A stretch of DNA of 9,954 bases, from assembly GCA_009889585.1 (NCBI GenBank), contig WUQV01000088.1:1-9954 (forward strand), given 5' to 3'. The notes beneath the pieces are model-generated. The model did not search any database. It had not been told where the DNA came from and saw nothing but the letters and a program-made list of their open reading frames with translations. Numbering within the stretch: position 1 is the first letter of the stretch; each line of letters starts with the position of its first letter. This DNA is from Candidatus Bathyarchaeota archaeon (GTDB lineage Archaea > Thermoproteota > Bathyarchaeia > Bathyarchaeales > WUQV01). Shown piece by piece: positions 1 through 6,782 of this stretch. The position numbers were made by a program, and so were the translations under genes.

Positions 1-2
1 AC

Positions 3-137
3 CATGGAGCGTTAGCAGCTGGCGCTTGGTGGTGGGTAGCCCCGCCCGTAATCGGGTTGATAGCGTTAGCAATGGGCTTCGTATTCATCGGGTTCACGTT
101 GGACGAGATCGTCAACCCGAGGTTAAGGAGAAGGTAG
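3..137 (+). CDS. C-terminal end of a peptide-type ABC transporter permease (5' partial)
   Basis: An open frame runs from the window edge to the TAG at 135-137 and encodes the last 44 residues of a protein whose start lies outside. It reads through AGAWWWVAPPV, a hydrophobic stretch IGLIALAMGFVFIGFTLDEI, and ends NPRLRRR. The Trp-rich, Pro-Pro entry to a last membrane helix, followed by an L-D/N-P-R-L-R-basic tail, is the usual C-terminus of DppC/OppC permeases (BPD_transp_1 family), which form the membrane channel of oligopeptide/dipeptide ABC importers. The final helix and the cytosolic basic tail are both visible. The transport domain, EAA loop and partner genes are not in view, so the substrate cannot be judged. 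The stop codon abuts the GTG of the protease gene, suggesting one transcript. I am fairly sure of the family but less sure of DppC versus DppB type. Confidence 0.8.
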   Translation, partial: HGALAAGAWWWVAPPVIGLIALAMGFVFIGFTLDEIVNPRLRRR

Positions 138-830
138 GTGAACGGCTCTTACGCGAGGTCGAGGCTGAAGGCCTTCGTTACCTCAATCTTCTGTTTTTTG
201 ACGTTAATCGGAGCGTACGTTTGTACGATCATTCTCTTAGCGAATCGCCTTGGCTACGCCCTTTCATTCGTCTTAACGTTAGCGATTGGCATATTAGCGT
301 ACGTTGGCGTAATAGAACCGCTGGCGTACTTAAGGCATGGCGTCGATTATTCGCTTTCTACGATGGCCGTTAAGTTAGGCTGTAGGGCCCCCGTAATCTT
401 AAATCCATCAACGAAAGGATACGCTGGCTGCGTCATAGGGATTTTCCCTCACTTAAGGTTCATCGTGATCAATAAACGCCTTCTAAATGAGCTATCCAAA
501 GGCGAAGTCGAAGTCCTATTGGCTCATGAAGTAGCTCATCTCATAGAACGTCATAACTTAAAGCACGTAGCATTAGGGCTTTTGTTAACGCTCATCACAG
601 CGATATTCATCGAATCGATCGCTTTATGGTCTATGTGGATGTCATTCGTAATCATCATATTAATACTCTACACGAGAAGGCATGAAAGGGATGCCGCTAA
701 AATCGCCGCTAACGCCGTAGGCTCGACTAAGTACAAGGAGGTCATGAAGAAGATCGACGAGCTCTCAAGAGGTAGAAGGAGTACGCTTCTTAACGCATGG
801 TATAAGATCACGCACCCAGATATTTCATAA
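138..830 (+). CDS. M48 (HtpX-like) integral membrane zinc metalloprotease, 230 aa
   Basis: This is a predicted zinc-dependent endopeptidase of the inner face of the membrane; relatives degrade misfolded or damaged membrane proteins. Two hydrophobic spans (about residues 13-34 and 38-60) precede the soluble part, HEVAH at 130-134 is the HExxH zinc site, and two further hydrophobic stretches (about 143-163 and 165-179) follow. RRHERDAAKIA at 180-190 is the expected place for the third ligand (Glu183). In HtpX this motif is usually E-x-x-A-D; here the acid follows at E-x-D, two residues closer. The protein ends at THPDIS, where HtpX relatives have a THP motif and then continue, so this is a short form (HtpX is near 290 aa). 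The start is GTG at 138: an in-frame TAG lies immediately upstream, and AAGGAG at 125-130 sits 7 nt ahead. It abuts the permease stop and is probably cotranscribed with it. Confidence 0.85.
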   Translation: MNGSYARSRLKAFVTSIFCFLTLIGAYVCTIILLANRLGYALSFVLTLAIGILAYVGVIEPLAYLRHGVDYSLSTMAVKLGCRAPVILNPSTKGYAGCVIGIFPHLRFIVINKRLLNELSKGEVEVLLAHEVAHLIERHNLKHVALGLLLTLITAIFIESIALWSMWMSFVIIILILYTRRHERDAAKIAANAVGSTKYKEVMKKIDELSRGRRSTLLNAWYKITHPDIS

Positions 831-863
831 GCTGATATCAAACCACGGGCTATGGGATAATCA

Positions 864-896
864 GCGAATCGCTTCGCTTTTAACTCTTCGTTAAAA
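864..896 (+). terminator. Hairpins between convergent genes (putative terminator)
   Basis: GCGAA (864-868) pairs with TTCGC (873-877) around a 4-nt loop, followed at once by TTTTAAC (878-884), which itself pairs with GTTAAAA (890-896). The first hairpin plus T-run lies 33 nt past the protease stop and suits termination on the plus strand. The AT-rich second repeat gives a TTTTTAAC run on the minus strand as well. The rest of the 831-919 gap shows nothing else. Archaea often terminate on T-runs alone, so the role is inferred. Confidence 0.45.
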
Positions 897-903
897 ATTC
901 GAT

Positions 904-911
904 AATAAAAA
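904..911 (-). terminator. T-run downstream of the ferredoxin gene
   Basis: Read on the minus strand this is TTTTTATT, 8 nt past the ferredoxin stop. Archaeal transcription commonly ends at such T-rich tracts, and a second T-run follows at about 892-896. Inferred from position and composition only. Confidence 0.4.
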
Positions 912-919
912 GTGGGGTT

Positions 920-1102
920 TTATTCGATGATTTCGATCGCTCCCTCGGGACATTGTACCTCGCAAGCTCGACAGGCTAAGCAATCTTCAGGCCTGATGAC
1001 GAAGCACTTACCCTCTTTGACCTCGAGGACTGTAACCGGGCATATGTCGACGCACGTTCCGCATCCCGTGCACTTCTCTAAGTTAATCTTCACCTCCACC
1101 AT
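920..1102 (-). CDS. 2[4Fe-4S] ferredoxin, 60 aa
   Basis: This is a small soluble electron carrier with two [4Fe-4S] cubanes. Two cluster motifs are complete: C11-x2-C14-x2-C17-x3-C21-P and C41-x2-C44-x2-C47-x3-C51-P, the bacterial/clostridial-type pattern with exchanged fourth ligands. An extra Cys33 between them is not a standard ligand. There are no fused domains, so it would serve as a partner of an oxidoreductase encoded elsewhere. The ATG start at 1102 begins MVEVKIN; the upstream GGGG is a weak ribosome site, and a GTG three codons later is a possible alternative. The gene starts 59 nt after the ribophorin-like gene ends, so cotranscription is possible, though a T-rich element lies between them. 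The neighbours do not indicate its redox partner. Confidence 0.92.
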   Translation of the reverse strand: MVEVKINLEKCTGCGTCVDICPVTVLEVKEGKCFVIRPEDCLACRACEVQCPEGAIEIIE

Positions 1103-1144
1103 CGAGCAGCCCCGCTTAACGGCTCAGCGATTCGAACGTCGCTT

Positions 1145-1154
1145 GAATAAAAAC
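1145..1154 (-). promoter_or_regulatory. T-rich element between ribophorin-like and ferredoxin genes
   Basis: Read on the minus strand this is GTTTTTATTC. It begins 8 nt beyond the ribophorin-like stop and lies about 45 nt ahead of the ferredoxin ATG. It could be a T-run terminator for the upstream gene, a TATA-like promoter element for the ferredoxin, or both. The sequence alone does not decide. Confidence 0.3.
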
Positions 1155-1161
1155 ATTTGCT

Positions 1162-2922
1162 CTAAGGGATGAACTCCTTCAGCCGGATGAGCGCCTCCTC
1201 GATCGAGGACCTCGCCGCCTTCCTTCGGCTTTCGTGCTCCTCCAGCAGCCTTCGGTACGCTTCCTTCGTTATCTCCCCGCGTTCGTACCTACCTTCGACC
1301 CTCTTAATCCCCGATTCAGCCTCTTGAAGCTCGGCCTCCGCTAGCTCGAGCTTCCTCACCGCGTCTGCGTAAGCCGGGCCCGCTGCTCTCACTTGATCCT
1401 TAAGGTCCCTTAGCCTATCCGACAACGAGCTCAATCGCTCCTCTAACGCCCTCCTATGGGCCTTGTAGCGCTTCTTAGGGATCTTCCCGCTCCTCATGCG
1501 CCTCTCCAAAAGCTCGACCTCGGATAGGACGCGAGCCTTTTCCTCGTACAACTCGACGAAGCTTCGAAGGACCTCGGGCCTTATCGTTGGGCGAGTCGGG
1601 ATCAACGCGAGCTCCGGCCTTCGCCAAAGGTAAATCAAAATGGAGGCTATCCCTACGATTATGCCCATCCATAACGTCGGATGGTAGGATGCCCAAATCG
1701 TTGAGTAATTATAAGCGACGATTAACTCCATCGTGTGAAGAGACGTAACGTTGTGGAAGGAGAACGTAACGACATCGCGAATGGCTCCTCCCTCAAGGGC
1801 GGCAATGCTCATCGAGGAGTTGCGGAACTTAGCCCCATGAGGCAACGATATCCGAATGATTAGGCGATCGACGATCGAGTGCACGCCTTCGCCCAATGCC
1901 ATGCGAAAGGCGAAATCGTTCCAACTTAGCCGCCTTACGTAAGCGTCCCAAGGAAGCCGATAGGCCACCTTAAAAGAGCCTATTTCGCCTCTCTTCAACG
2001 GACGGATGAGCGTTACGACGTAAACGCCCCTTCCGTCTAACGTTATCTTAAGCTTTTCCCCGCTAACCTCATCCCAAACGGCGACATCAAACGCACCCTT
2101 CGGAAGAAGTAAGTTCCAAGATGCATACGTCTCTTCCTCTTCGTTCGTCAAACGATGGCGTTCTACGACGAATATATTAGCCCATCCGTCGAGGCTTACC
2201 TCCCGTTGAACCTCTCGAGCTTTAATTAAGTGAAAGCGATCTACTCCCGCTAAGGAGAATGAAATCCACCCCGGCTCGTACGAAAATCGTTTAAGCGGAC
2301 TTCTTACGTGAGTGCCGACCTTCTTATCCCCTACGTCAGCCCATTCAAAGCGAATGGAGCTATCGATGACGGAGGCTAACGCTGGCAACTTCACCGATAT
2401 CGAGAAAAACTCTACGTCGAAAGTAAGGGCTGGGCAAATGGGGAAGCTAACGTTCAAAGCAGCTCCCCTCCAAGAGACGAGGCCTGCGAACGCGAAGACG
2501 ATGGTGACGTTAAGCGCATCGCCCGTTCGTAAGTAAGTGCCTTCGGGGAGCTCCAAGGCCACGCTATAGAAGCCAGGCCTTCCTATCCATACGTTCAACC
2601 TTACGTCGAACGTCCGACTGACGTTAAAGGCATCGTAAGCGAAGCTATGAATTAAGTTGGGCTTGAAGCCGTAGGGGAACCCTATCAAGAGCTCTTTAAG
2701 CAGAACCGGCCCTTCAACGTCCAAGGGGGCTTTTAACGTCATGGTGTCGTTGATTACGACTAAGCCTCCTTCTCGTACGTCTACGACTCTATCTAATCTC
2801 TCGATGAGAACTCGGCCGCTGGCTATCGCTTGACCTCTTAACGTCGCTGAAGCTTGAGCTTGAGCTAACGCTATAAGGATCAACAAAACGAGCGAAATCG
2901 AAAGGAATCGTACCTTGTTCAA
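1162..2922 (-). CDS. Ribophorin I (Ost1/RPN1)-like membrane protein, 586 aa
   Basis: In eukaryotes ribophorin I is a non-catalytic subunit of the oligosaccharyltransferase that N-glycosylates proteins, and its cytosolic bundle touches the ribosome. Seen here: a signal peptide (residues 1 to about 24, AQAQA), two beta-rich outer domains (about 35-235 and 236-410), one membrane span (about 414-433) followed by RR, and a 150-residue charged helical cytosolic tail. Matches to human RPN1, recalled from memory, run in the same order: DGWANIFVVERHRLTN (245-260), LLLPKGAFDVAVWDEVSG (271-288), FKVAYRLPWDAYV (317-329) and DRLIIRISLPHGAK (352-365). The tail shares a G-x-(I/L)-x-K-x-x-Y element. Total length and span position agree with the human protein (about 607 aa). 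The start is TTG at 2922, the only usual start that keeps the signal peptide; an in-frame TAA lies 12 nt upstream. The STT3 catalytic subunit is not in the window, so an OST role is inferred. Confidence 0.8.
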   Translation of the reverse strand: MNKVRFLSISLVLLILIALAQAQASATLRGQAIASGRVLIERLDRVVDVREGGLVVINDTMTLKAPLDVEGPVLLKELLIGFPYGFKPNLIHSFAYDAFNVSRTFDVRLNVWIGRPGFYSVALELPEGTYLRTGDALNVTIVFAFAGLVSWRGAALNVSFPICPALTFDVEFFSISVKLPALASVIDSSIRFEWADVGDKKVGTHVRSPLKRFSYEPGWISFSLAGVDRFHLIKAREVQREVSLDGWANIFVVERHRLTNEEEETYASWNLLLPKGAFDVAVWDEVSGEKLKITLDGRGVYVVTLIRPLKRGEIGSFKVAYRLPWDAYVRRLSWNDFAFRMALGEGVHSIVDRLIIRISLPHGAKFRNSSMSIAALEGGAIRDVVTFSFHNVTSLHTMELIVAYNYSTIWASYHPTLWMGIIVGIASILIYLWRRPELALIPTRPTIRPEVLRSFVELYEEKARVLSEVELLERRMRSGKIPKKRYKAHRRALEERLSSLSDRLRDLKDQVRAAGPAYADAVRKLELAEAELQEAESGIKRVEGRYERGEITKEAYRRLLEEHESRRKAARSSIEEALIRLKEFIP

Positions 2923-2952
2923 CTCGCCGTCAATTTAGTTGAGGAAGAGCTG

Positions 2953-2960
2953 CTTTATAG
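2953..2960 (-). promoter_or_regulatory. TATA-like box for the ribophorin-like gene
   Basis: The minus strand reads CTATAAAG, preceded by a purine-rich AAGCAAAGC that could serve as the TFB recognition element. It lies 30 nt ahead of the TTG start, which would place transcription start only a few nucleotides upstream, giving a very short leader. It is in the 123-nt gap after rps3ae, so this gene probably has its own promoter. Confidence 0.5.
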
Positions 2961-3045
2961 GCTTTGCTTAAGAAGCTCCTGGCTTTAGCCGTGAAAATGA
3001 ACGAGTAGGCGTAAAGCCTCGGTTAAACGCTCGAAGCTCCTTACT

Positions 3046-3621
3046 TTAATGAGGAGCGCTCACTAGCCTGGACTTTCTAACGCCCACGTGGCGTAATGGC
3101 ACTATCCTCTTAGCCTCGTTATATACGTCTGACGCAATCTTGCCTAAAACGGCCTCTTGTACGAATTGATCATACGTCAATTGTGAAGCCTTTTCGTTAA
3201 CGACCTTCCCCATGATCTCCCTAATGGCTTTTTCTTGAGAAGTCTTTATCCTTGATATCGTAAACGCACAAATCGAAACCCTTAATTTATAGCCATCCTT
3301 TGTCATAACGCTAAATATTCCATCAACATACGTCGTCCTCCTTCTTACAAGACTTCTTAAGTAATCGCTAACGTACTCATGACCCTTAAATATAGTTTTC
3401 GCCACCTTCCCCTCTACCTCTTTCACTTGAAAGCGAACCTTTAAATACTGATGGGCTAAGTCATTCGTAATATCATACAATGTAGCATCCATAATCCTTC
3501 CGATGAGCTTAGAAGGATCATCAATTGGCACCATGCCTAACTCCGTATTCCCAAAGTAAGAAGGAGCCACTATCGTATACCATGACTTCGCCTTCCATTT
3601 ATCACGTATTCGCTTTGACAC
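3046..3621 (-). CDS. rps3ae: Small ribosomal subunit protein eS1 (S3Ae), 191 aa
   Basis: This protein of the archaeal/eukaryotic 30S/40S subunit sits near the mRNA exit region and has no bacterial homologue by sequence. The N-terminal RIRDKWKAKSWYTIVAP (residues 4-20) followed by FGNTELG (24-30) is the family signature. The body contains the expected basic beta-barrel stretch (LRSLVRRRTTYVDG), and the tail ends in basic residues after IVPLRHVGVRKSR. Length is normal for archaea (about 190-220). The start is GTG at 3621, with GGAG about 7 nt upstream. It begins 31 nt after serS ends, with no clear promoter between them, so the two are probably cotranscribed. Confidence 0.95.
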   Translation of the reverse strand: MSKRIRDKWKAKSWYTIVAPSYFGNTELGMVPIDDPSKLIGRIMDATLYDITNDLAHQYLKVRFQVKEVEGKVAKTIFKGHEYVSDYLRSLVRRRTTYVDGIFSVMTKDGYKLRVSICAFTISRIKTSQEKAIREIMGKVVNEKASQLTYDQFVQEAVLGKIASDVYNEAKRIVPLRHVGVRKSRLVSAPH

Positions 3622-3652
3622 GTCAGCTCTCCCCTTTACAAGGCCGTTGTAA

Positions 3653-4948
3653 TTAAAAAGCCTTAATTGGGGTCAAACGGCTTAAGCCCCCTAAGAACGG
3701 CCTTAGTACCTCTGGTACGATTACCGATCCATCCTCCTGTTGATAATTCTCCAATATGGCGACTATGGTCCTTCCGATAGCTAAAGCCGTTGAATTTAAC
3801 GTATGGACGAAGCCCTTAGGAGGAGCTCCTACCTTCTCCCTATAGCGTATGTTAAGCCTTCTCGCTTGATAATCCGTGCAATTGCTACATGAGATGACCT
3901 CACGATAACGGCCTTGAGCTGGCATCCAAACCTCTACGTCGTACTTCTTAGCTGCAAAGCTCCCGATGTCGCCTGTGCAAACGTTTACGACGCGATAAGG
4001 TAATCCGAGCTTTCTAATTAAATACTCAGCGTTTTGAATCAACTCCTCATGAAGCTCCCACGATTGTTCAGGAATGCAAAATATAAATTGCTCGACCTTC
4101 GTGAATTGATGCGTTCTAAAGATGCCTCGAGTATCCTTTCCATGAGCTCCTGCTTCCTTCCTAAAGCAAGGGCTTATCCCTACGAACTTAAGAGGCATAT
4201 CTTCAGTGTTTAACACCTCATCCATGAACATAGCTGCTATTGAATGCTCAGATGTTGCTATTAAGTATAAATCCTCATCCTCCACCTTGTATAACATATC
4301 TTCGAAGTCCTCTAACGCCGTCGCCCCTTCGTAAGCCTTCCTCCTCATCATGAACGGAGGCTCGATGGGCTTATAGCCCCTTTTGATCAACTCGTTTAAC
4401 GCGAAGTTAACCAAGGCCACGCTTAACAATACGCCTTCGTTCGTAAGGTAGTAAAACCTAGCACCGGAGACCTTAGCAGCTCGTTCGATATCGAAGACGC
4501 CTAATGATAAGCCCAAGTCGACGTGATCCTTAATCGAAAAGTTAGGCCTTAGGATTTCACCCCACGTCCTAACGACGACGTTATCTTCTTCGCTCATCCC
4601 CAATGGAACGGATTCATGTAATATATTCGGAAGCTTCATTAATAGTCGATTAGCTTCAGCTTTAAGCTTTTCAACCTCTCGTTCCAATCTCTCTACTTCT
4701 ACGTCAATCTTCCTCGCCTCCTCCACCTTTAATGATATATCTTCTCCCCTCTTCTTTAAATCAGCTATTTTAATCGTAATTAATTTTCTTTCATGTCTAA
4801 GCTCATTTAACCTAGTTAATCCTTCTCTCCACTCCTTATCACATTTAATCAATTCATCTAAAATCCTTAACTTCTCAGGATCTCCTCTTCTCATTAAATT
4901 GCTCCTAACGAATTCGAATTTCTCGCGAATTAACTTCATATCGAGCAT
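3653..4948 (-). CDS. serS: Seryl-tRNA synthetase (class II, common type), 431 aa
   Basis: This enzyme activates serine with ATP and loads it on tRNA-Ser (and tRNA-Sec where present). It is the widespread SerRS type, not the divergent methanogenic form. Residues about 1-110 form the long antiparallel coiled-coil arm that grips the tRNA variable arm. Motif 1 is around GYKPIEPPFMMR (191-202), the serine-binding TSE is at 232-234, motif 2 runs 255-290 with CFRKEAG and FRTHQFTKVEQF, and motif 3 (388-417) carries the conserved Arg in AIGRT. CSNC at 354-357 is the usual CSNCTDYQ segment. The ATG start at 4948 gives the typical MLD opening; there is no clear Shine-Dalgarno. It lies between pcc1 and rps3ae and shares strand with both. 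Length is as expected. Confidence 0.97.
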   Translation of the reverse strand: MLDMKLIREKFEFVRSNLMRRGDPEKLRILDELIKCDKEWREGLTRLNELRHERKLITIKIADLKKRGEDISLKVEEARKIDVEVERLEREVEKLKAEANRLLMKLPNILHESVPLGMSEEDNVVVRTWGEILRPNFSIKDHVDLGLSLGVFDIERAAKVSGARFYYLTNEGVLLSVALVNFALNELIKRGYKPIEPPFMMRRKAYEGATALEDFEDMLYKVEDEDLYLIATSEHSIAAMFMDEVLNTEDMPLKFVGISPCFRKEAGAHGKDTRGIFRTHQFTKVEQFIFCIPEQSWELHEELIQNAEYLIRKLGLPYRVVNVCTGDIGSFAAKKYDVEVWMPAQGRYREVISCSNCTDYQARRLNIRYREKVGAPPKGFVHTLNSTALAIGRTIVAILENYQQEDGSVIVPEVLRPFLGGLSRLTPIKAF

Positions 4949-4998
4949 TAACGATCGATCTCACGCCTTCATCGCTTCGATTGAACGCTAAGGCAGCT

Positions 4999-5006
4999 AT
5001 TTAAGC
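4999..5006 (-). promoter_or_regulatory. TATA-like box ahead of serS
   Basis: The minus strand reads CTTAAATA, 50 nt before the serS ATG in the 69-nt gap after pcc1. That spacing would leave a leader of roughly 25 nt. It suggests serS-rps3ae can be transcribed separately from the genes upstream. Inferred from composition and position. Confidence 0.4.
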
Positions 5007-5017
5007 TTTAACGGGCT

Positions 5018-5311
5018 TTATGGCGCTTGCGCTCCCTTCGACCTAACGAAGCGAATGGCCTCCTCAGCCGTCGACGCGCACCTTAATAAGTCGTCAAGCG
5101 TCGAAAGGAACGTCATAAGCCTTCCTTCGTATTTTACGTACGTGTGAACCTCGAAGCCCATCCGCTCCGTCTTTATTGATAATCCCTTCGGCACCTTAAC
5201 GTTATCCGGCGAAATGGCTTTAGCGATAGCCTCCGCCTCCTCGCCGTCGTAAGCGAGGGTTACCTCGGCCTCAGCTTTAAGCTCCCCTTCGCCTCCTAAC
5301 GAGCTCGTCAA
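5018..5311 (-). CDS. pcc1: KEOPS complex subunit Pcc1, about 97 aa
   Basis: Pcc1 is the small dimerising scaffold of KEOPS, which binds Kae1 and helps tRNA binding during t6A synthesis. The recognisable domain starts at LKAEAEVTLAYDGEEAEAIA, followed by SPDNVKVPKGLSIKT and a C-terminal helix with LSTLDDLLRCASTAEEAI, the alpha/beta layout of the Pcc1/CTAG family. The domain is about 80 residues. There is no ATG, GTG or TTG directly at the domain edge. The nearest is TTG at 5311, inside the DHH gene, giving a 9-10 residue extra N-terminus and a 35-nt overlap. An ATG at 5371 would add 30 residues that merely shadow the DHH gene, so I prefer TTG. AGGAGG in the DHH tail (about 5293-5300) lies past this TTG, so the true start remains uncertain. 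Confidence 0.85.
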   Translation of the reverse strand: MTSSLGGEGELKAEAEVTLAYDGEEAEAIAKAISPDNVKVPKGLSIKTERMGFEVHTYVKYEGRLMTFLSTLDDLLRCASTAEEAIRFVRSKGAQAP

Positions 5312-6707
5312 CGATTCGTACGAACTCCTCGATTCTTTCGACGGGCACTTGAGCTCCGGCGGCTGCATCATGCCCGCCTCCTTTCCCAGATACCATTTCG
5401 GCCGCAGCCCTTAATATCTCGCCGAGGTTTAACCCCTTCCTAACGGCCGCCTCAGAGGCCCTTGCGGATGCCTTTATCACGCCTTCGTTAGGAGCTAACG
5501 CGTAAGCTAAGATCGGCTTTTCGACGTTCGGAAGGCTCGTCGAAAGGATCGATGCTATCGTACCTATGAGCTTATCGTCCACTTGATCTTCTCCACGCAC
5601 TACGTAAACGCCGTTAAGCTCTTCAACTCGCTCGGTTTTAACGAGCCAGCTCATGTGCTTCGTGATCGTCCGCCTGTACTCCTCTAGAATCCTTTCGGCT
5701 TCCTCTAACGCAGCCCCTCGATCCCCCATGCATATTGACGTTCCTAAGCTAGGCCTTCCCATCCTTCCGGTAGCGTTTAACAAAACGGCGAACTCCCTGC
5801 CGTCCCTTAACGGCGTCCAAGGCTCCTCTCTAACGAGCGTGTAAACGCTTCCGATCAAGCTCGATGCTTCGTTAACGAGCCCCTTAGCCTTAAGGCGTTC
5901 GACGAGGGCTGAGCACAACTTAGCCTTTTCATCAGCGCTTAAGTCCCTAAGGGCTCTCCATCGATCTCCGTGCTTAGGGTCGATGCCGACGCTAGCCAAG
6001 AGAACGAGGCTCTTGCTTTCGTCGCCGCTTACTTCTGGGATGAAGGGGCTCGTCGTACGAGCTAAAGCCTTATGTATCGGACGAGTTTCCCTGCCGAAGA
6101 GGACGAGGTCCTTTTCGACTGCTAAGTAGCCAGCGTTAATCGCGTCGTTTACGACGACTTCGTTCACCCCGCCGAGCGAGCGTTGATCGTGCTTATCCTG
6201 TAAGTCTCCGAGGGCTCCGACGACGGCCGTGCAAGCCAAGTCGACGTTTGAGGCGTTTAAAGCCTTAGCCACCAGGTAGGTTGCGCCAGCGCCGCTCAAG
6301 TCCTTGGAGCCGTCGATGCCGTGGACGTGAGGGTTAACGTGGACGAAAGAAGTAGCGGCTTCGCCAGCCGGTTGATGGTGGTCTAAGATGATTACGTTCA
6401 TATGGCTTAACCTTTCGCTTAAAACGTCTAAGTAGCCGCTTCCGAGGTCCGTGAAGATGACGAGGTCGGGCCTTTCGAAGGCGATGGACTCGACGAGCTT
6501 ATCGTCGATCCAATGATAAGTGCGGATTTTAAAGTTGACATCGAGCCTAGCTAGCGCCGTTCCGATTATGCCAGCGGCCGCTAATCCATCGGCGTCTATA
6601 TGGGATACGACGTATACGAACCCGCCTTCTTTTGCGCAATTAAGGATTCGTTGAGCGGCTGAGGAGACGTCCTCCATGAGCGACTTCAAGCCTCCCTCCA
6701 AGGCCAT
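5277..6707 (-). CDS. DHH-family phosphoesterase (archaeal RecJ/Cdc45-like nuclease), 476 aa
   Basis: This is a metal-dependent phosphodiesterase of the RecJ-like DHH superfamily. Relatives in Thermococcales are 5'-3' single-strand nucleases that bind GINS in the replisome, and others act on RNA or DNA repair intermediates. Metal-binding motifs are intact: HIDADG (36-41), FTDLGSG (85-91), DHH (109-111, in ILDHHQP) and ALGDLQD (165-171). The DHHA1 substrate-binding domain is at the C-terminus with GKGGGHDAAAGA (441-452). An active enzyme is therefore expected, unlike Cdc45-type inactive relatives. Length is typical. The ATG start at 6707 has a strong GGAGGT 5 nt upstream (6713-6718). Its 3' end overlaps the start of pcc1. 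The rps15-DHH-pcc1 order recurs in archaea to my knowledge. The precise substrate cannot be read from sequence. Confidence 0.9.
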   Translation of the reverse strand: MALEGGLKSLMEDVSSAAQRILNCAKEGGFVYVVSHIDADGLAAAGIIGTALARLDVNFKIRTYHWIDDKLVESIAFERPDLVIFTDLGSGYLDVLSERLSHMNVIILDHHQPAGEAATSFVHVNPHVHGIDGSKDLSGAGATYLVAKALNASNVDLACTAVVGALGDLQDKHDQRSLGGVNEVVVNDAINAGYLAVEKDLVLFGRETRPIHKALARTTSPFIPEVSGDESKSLVLLASVGIDPKHGDRWRALRDLSADEKAKLCSALVERLKAKGLVNEASSLIGSVYTLVREEPWTPLRDGREFAVLLNATGRMGRPSLGTSICMGDRGAALEEAERILEEYRRTITKHMSWLVKTERVEELNGVYVVRGEDQVDDKLIGTIASILSTSLPNVEKPILAYALAPNEGVIKASARASEAAVRKGLNLGEILRAAAEMVSGKGGGHDAAAGAQVPVERIEEFVRIVDELVRRRRGA

Positions 6708-6762
6708 CTTTTACCTCCGTAAAGTAAGCGATGACGTTAAAGCCCTGCAAGTTTGGAATATA

Positions 6763-6778
6763 GCTCAAACGTTTGAGC
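6763..6778. repeat. Perfect 16-bp palindrome between rps15 and the DHH gene
   Basis: GCTCAAAC is followed directly by its reverse complement GTTTGAGC. It lies 4 nt past the rps15 stop and about 55 nt ahead of the DHH ATG. On the minus strand it is followed at once by TATATTCC, which is TATA-like. It could be an operator for a dimeric regulator, or as RNA a 6-bp stem with an ACGT loop serving as a processing or attenuation site. Confidence 0.6.
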
Positions 6779-6782
6779 CATA

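Noticed and set aside
26..373. 115-aa plus-strand open frame
   Set aside because: It overlaps both the permease tail and the N-terminus of the M48 protease in another frame, with no recognisable motif; the other two frames encode clear family features.
912..1172. Plus-strand frame of 86 codons across the ferredoxin
   Set aside because: It is antisense to a ferredoxin with both cysteine motifs perfect.
1475..2536. Two frames of 73-74 codons overlapping the ribophorin-like gene
   Set aside because: They are shadows within a long gene with signal peptide, membrane span and family matches; no motif of their own.
2959..2990. Short repeats GGCTTTGC and GGCTTTAGCC ahead of the ribophorin-like gene
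   Set aside because: Too short and imperfect to separate from chance.
5312..5371. Longer Pcc1 starting at ATG 5371
   Set aside because: The extra 20 or more residues (MMQPPELKCPSKESRS) only mirror the DHH gene's coding sequence and do not look like Pcc1.
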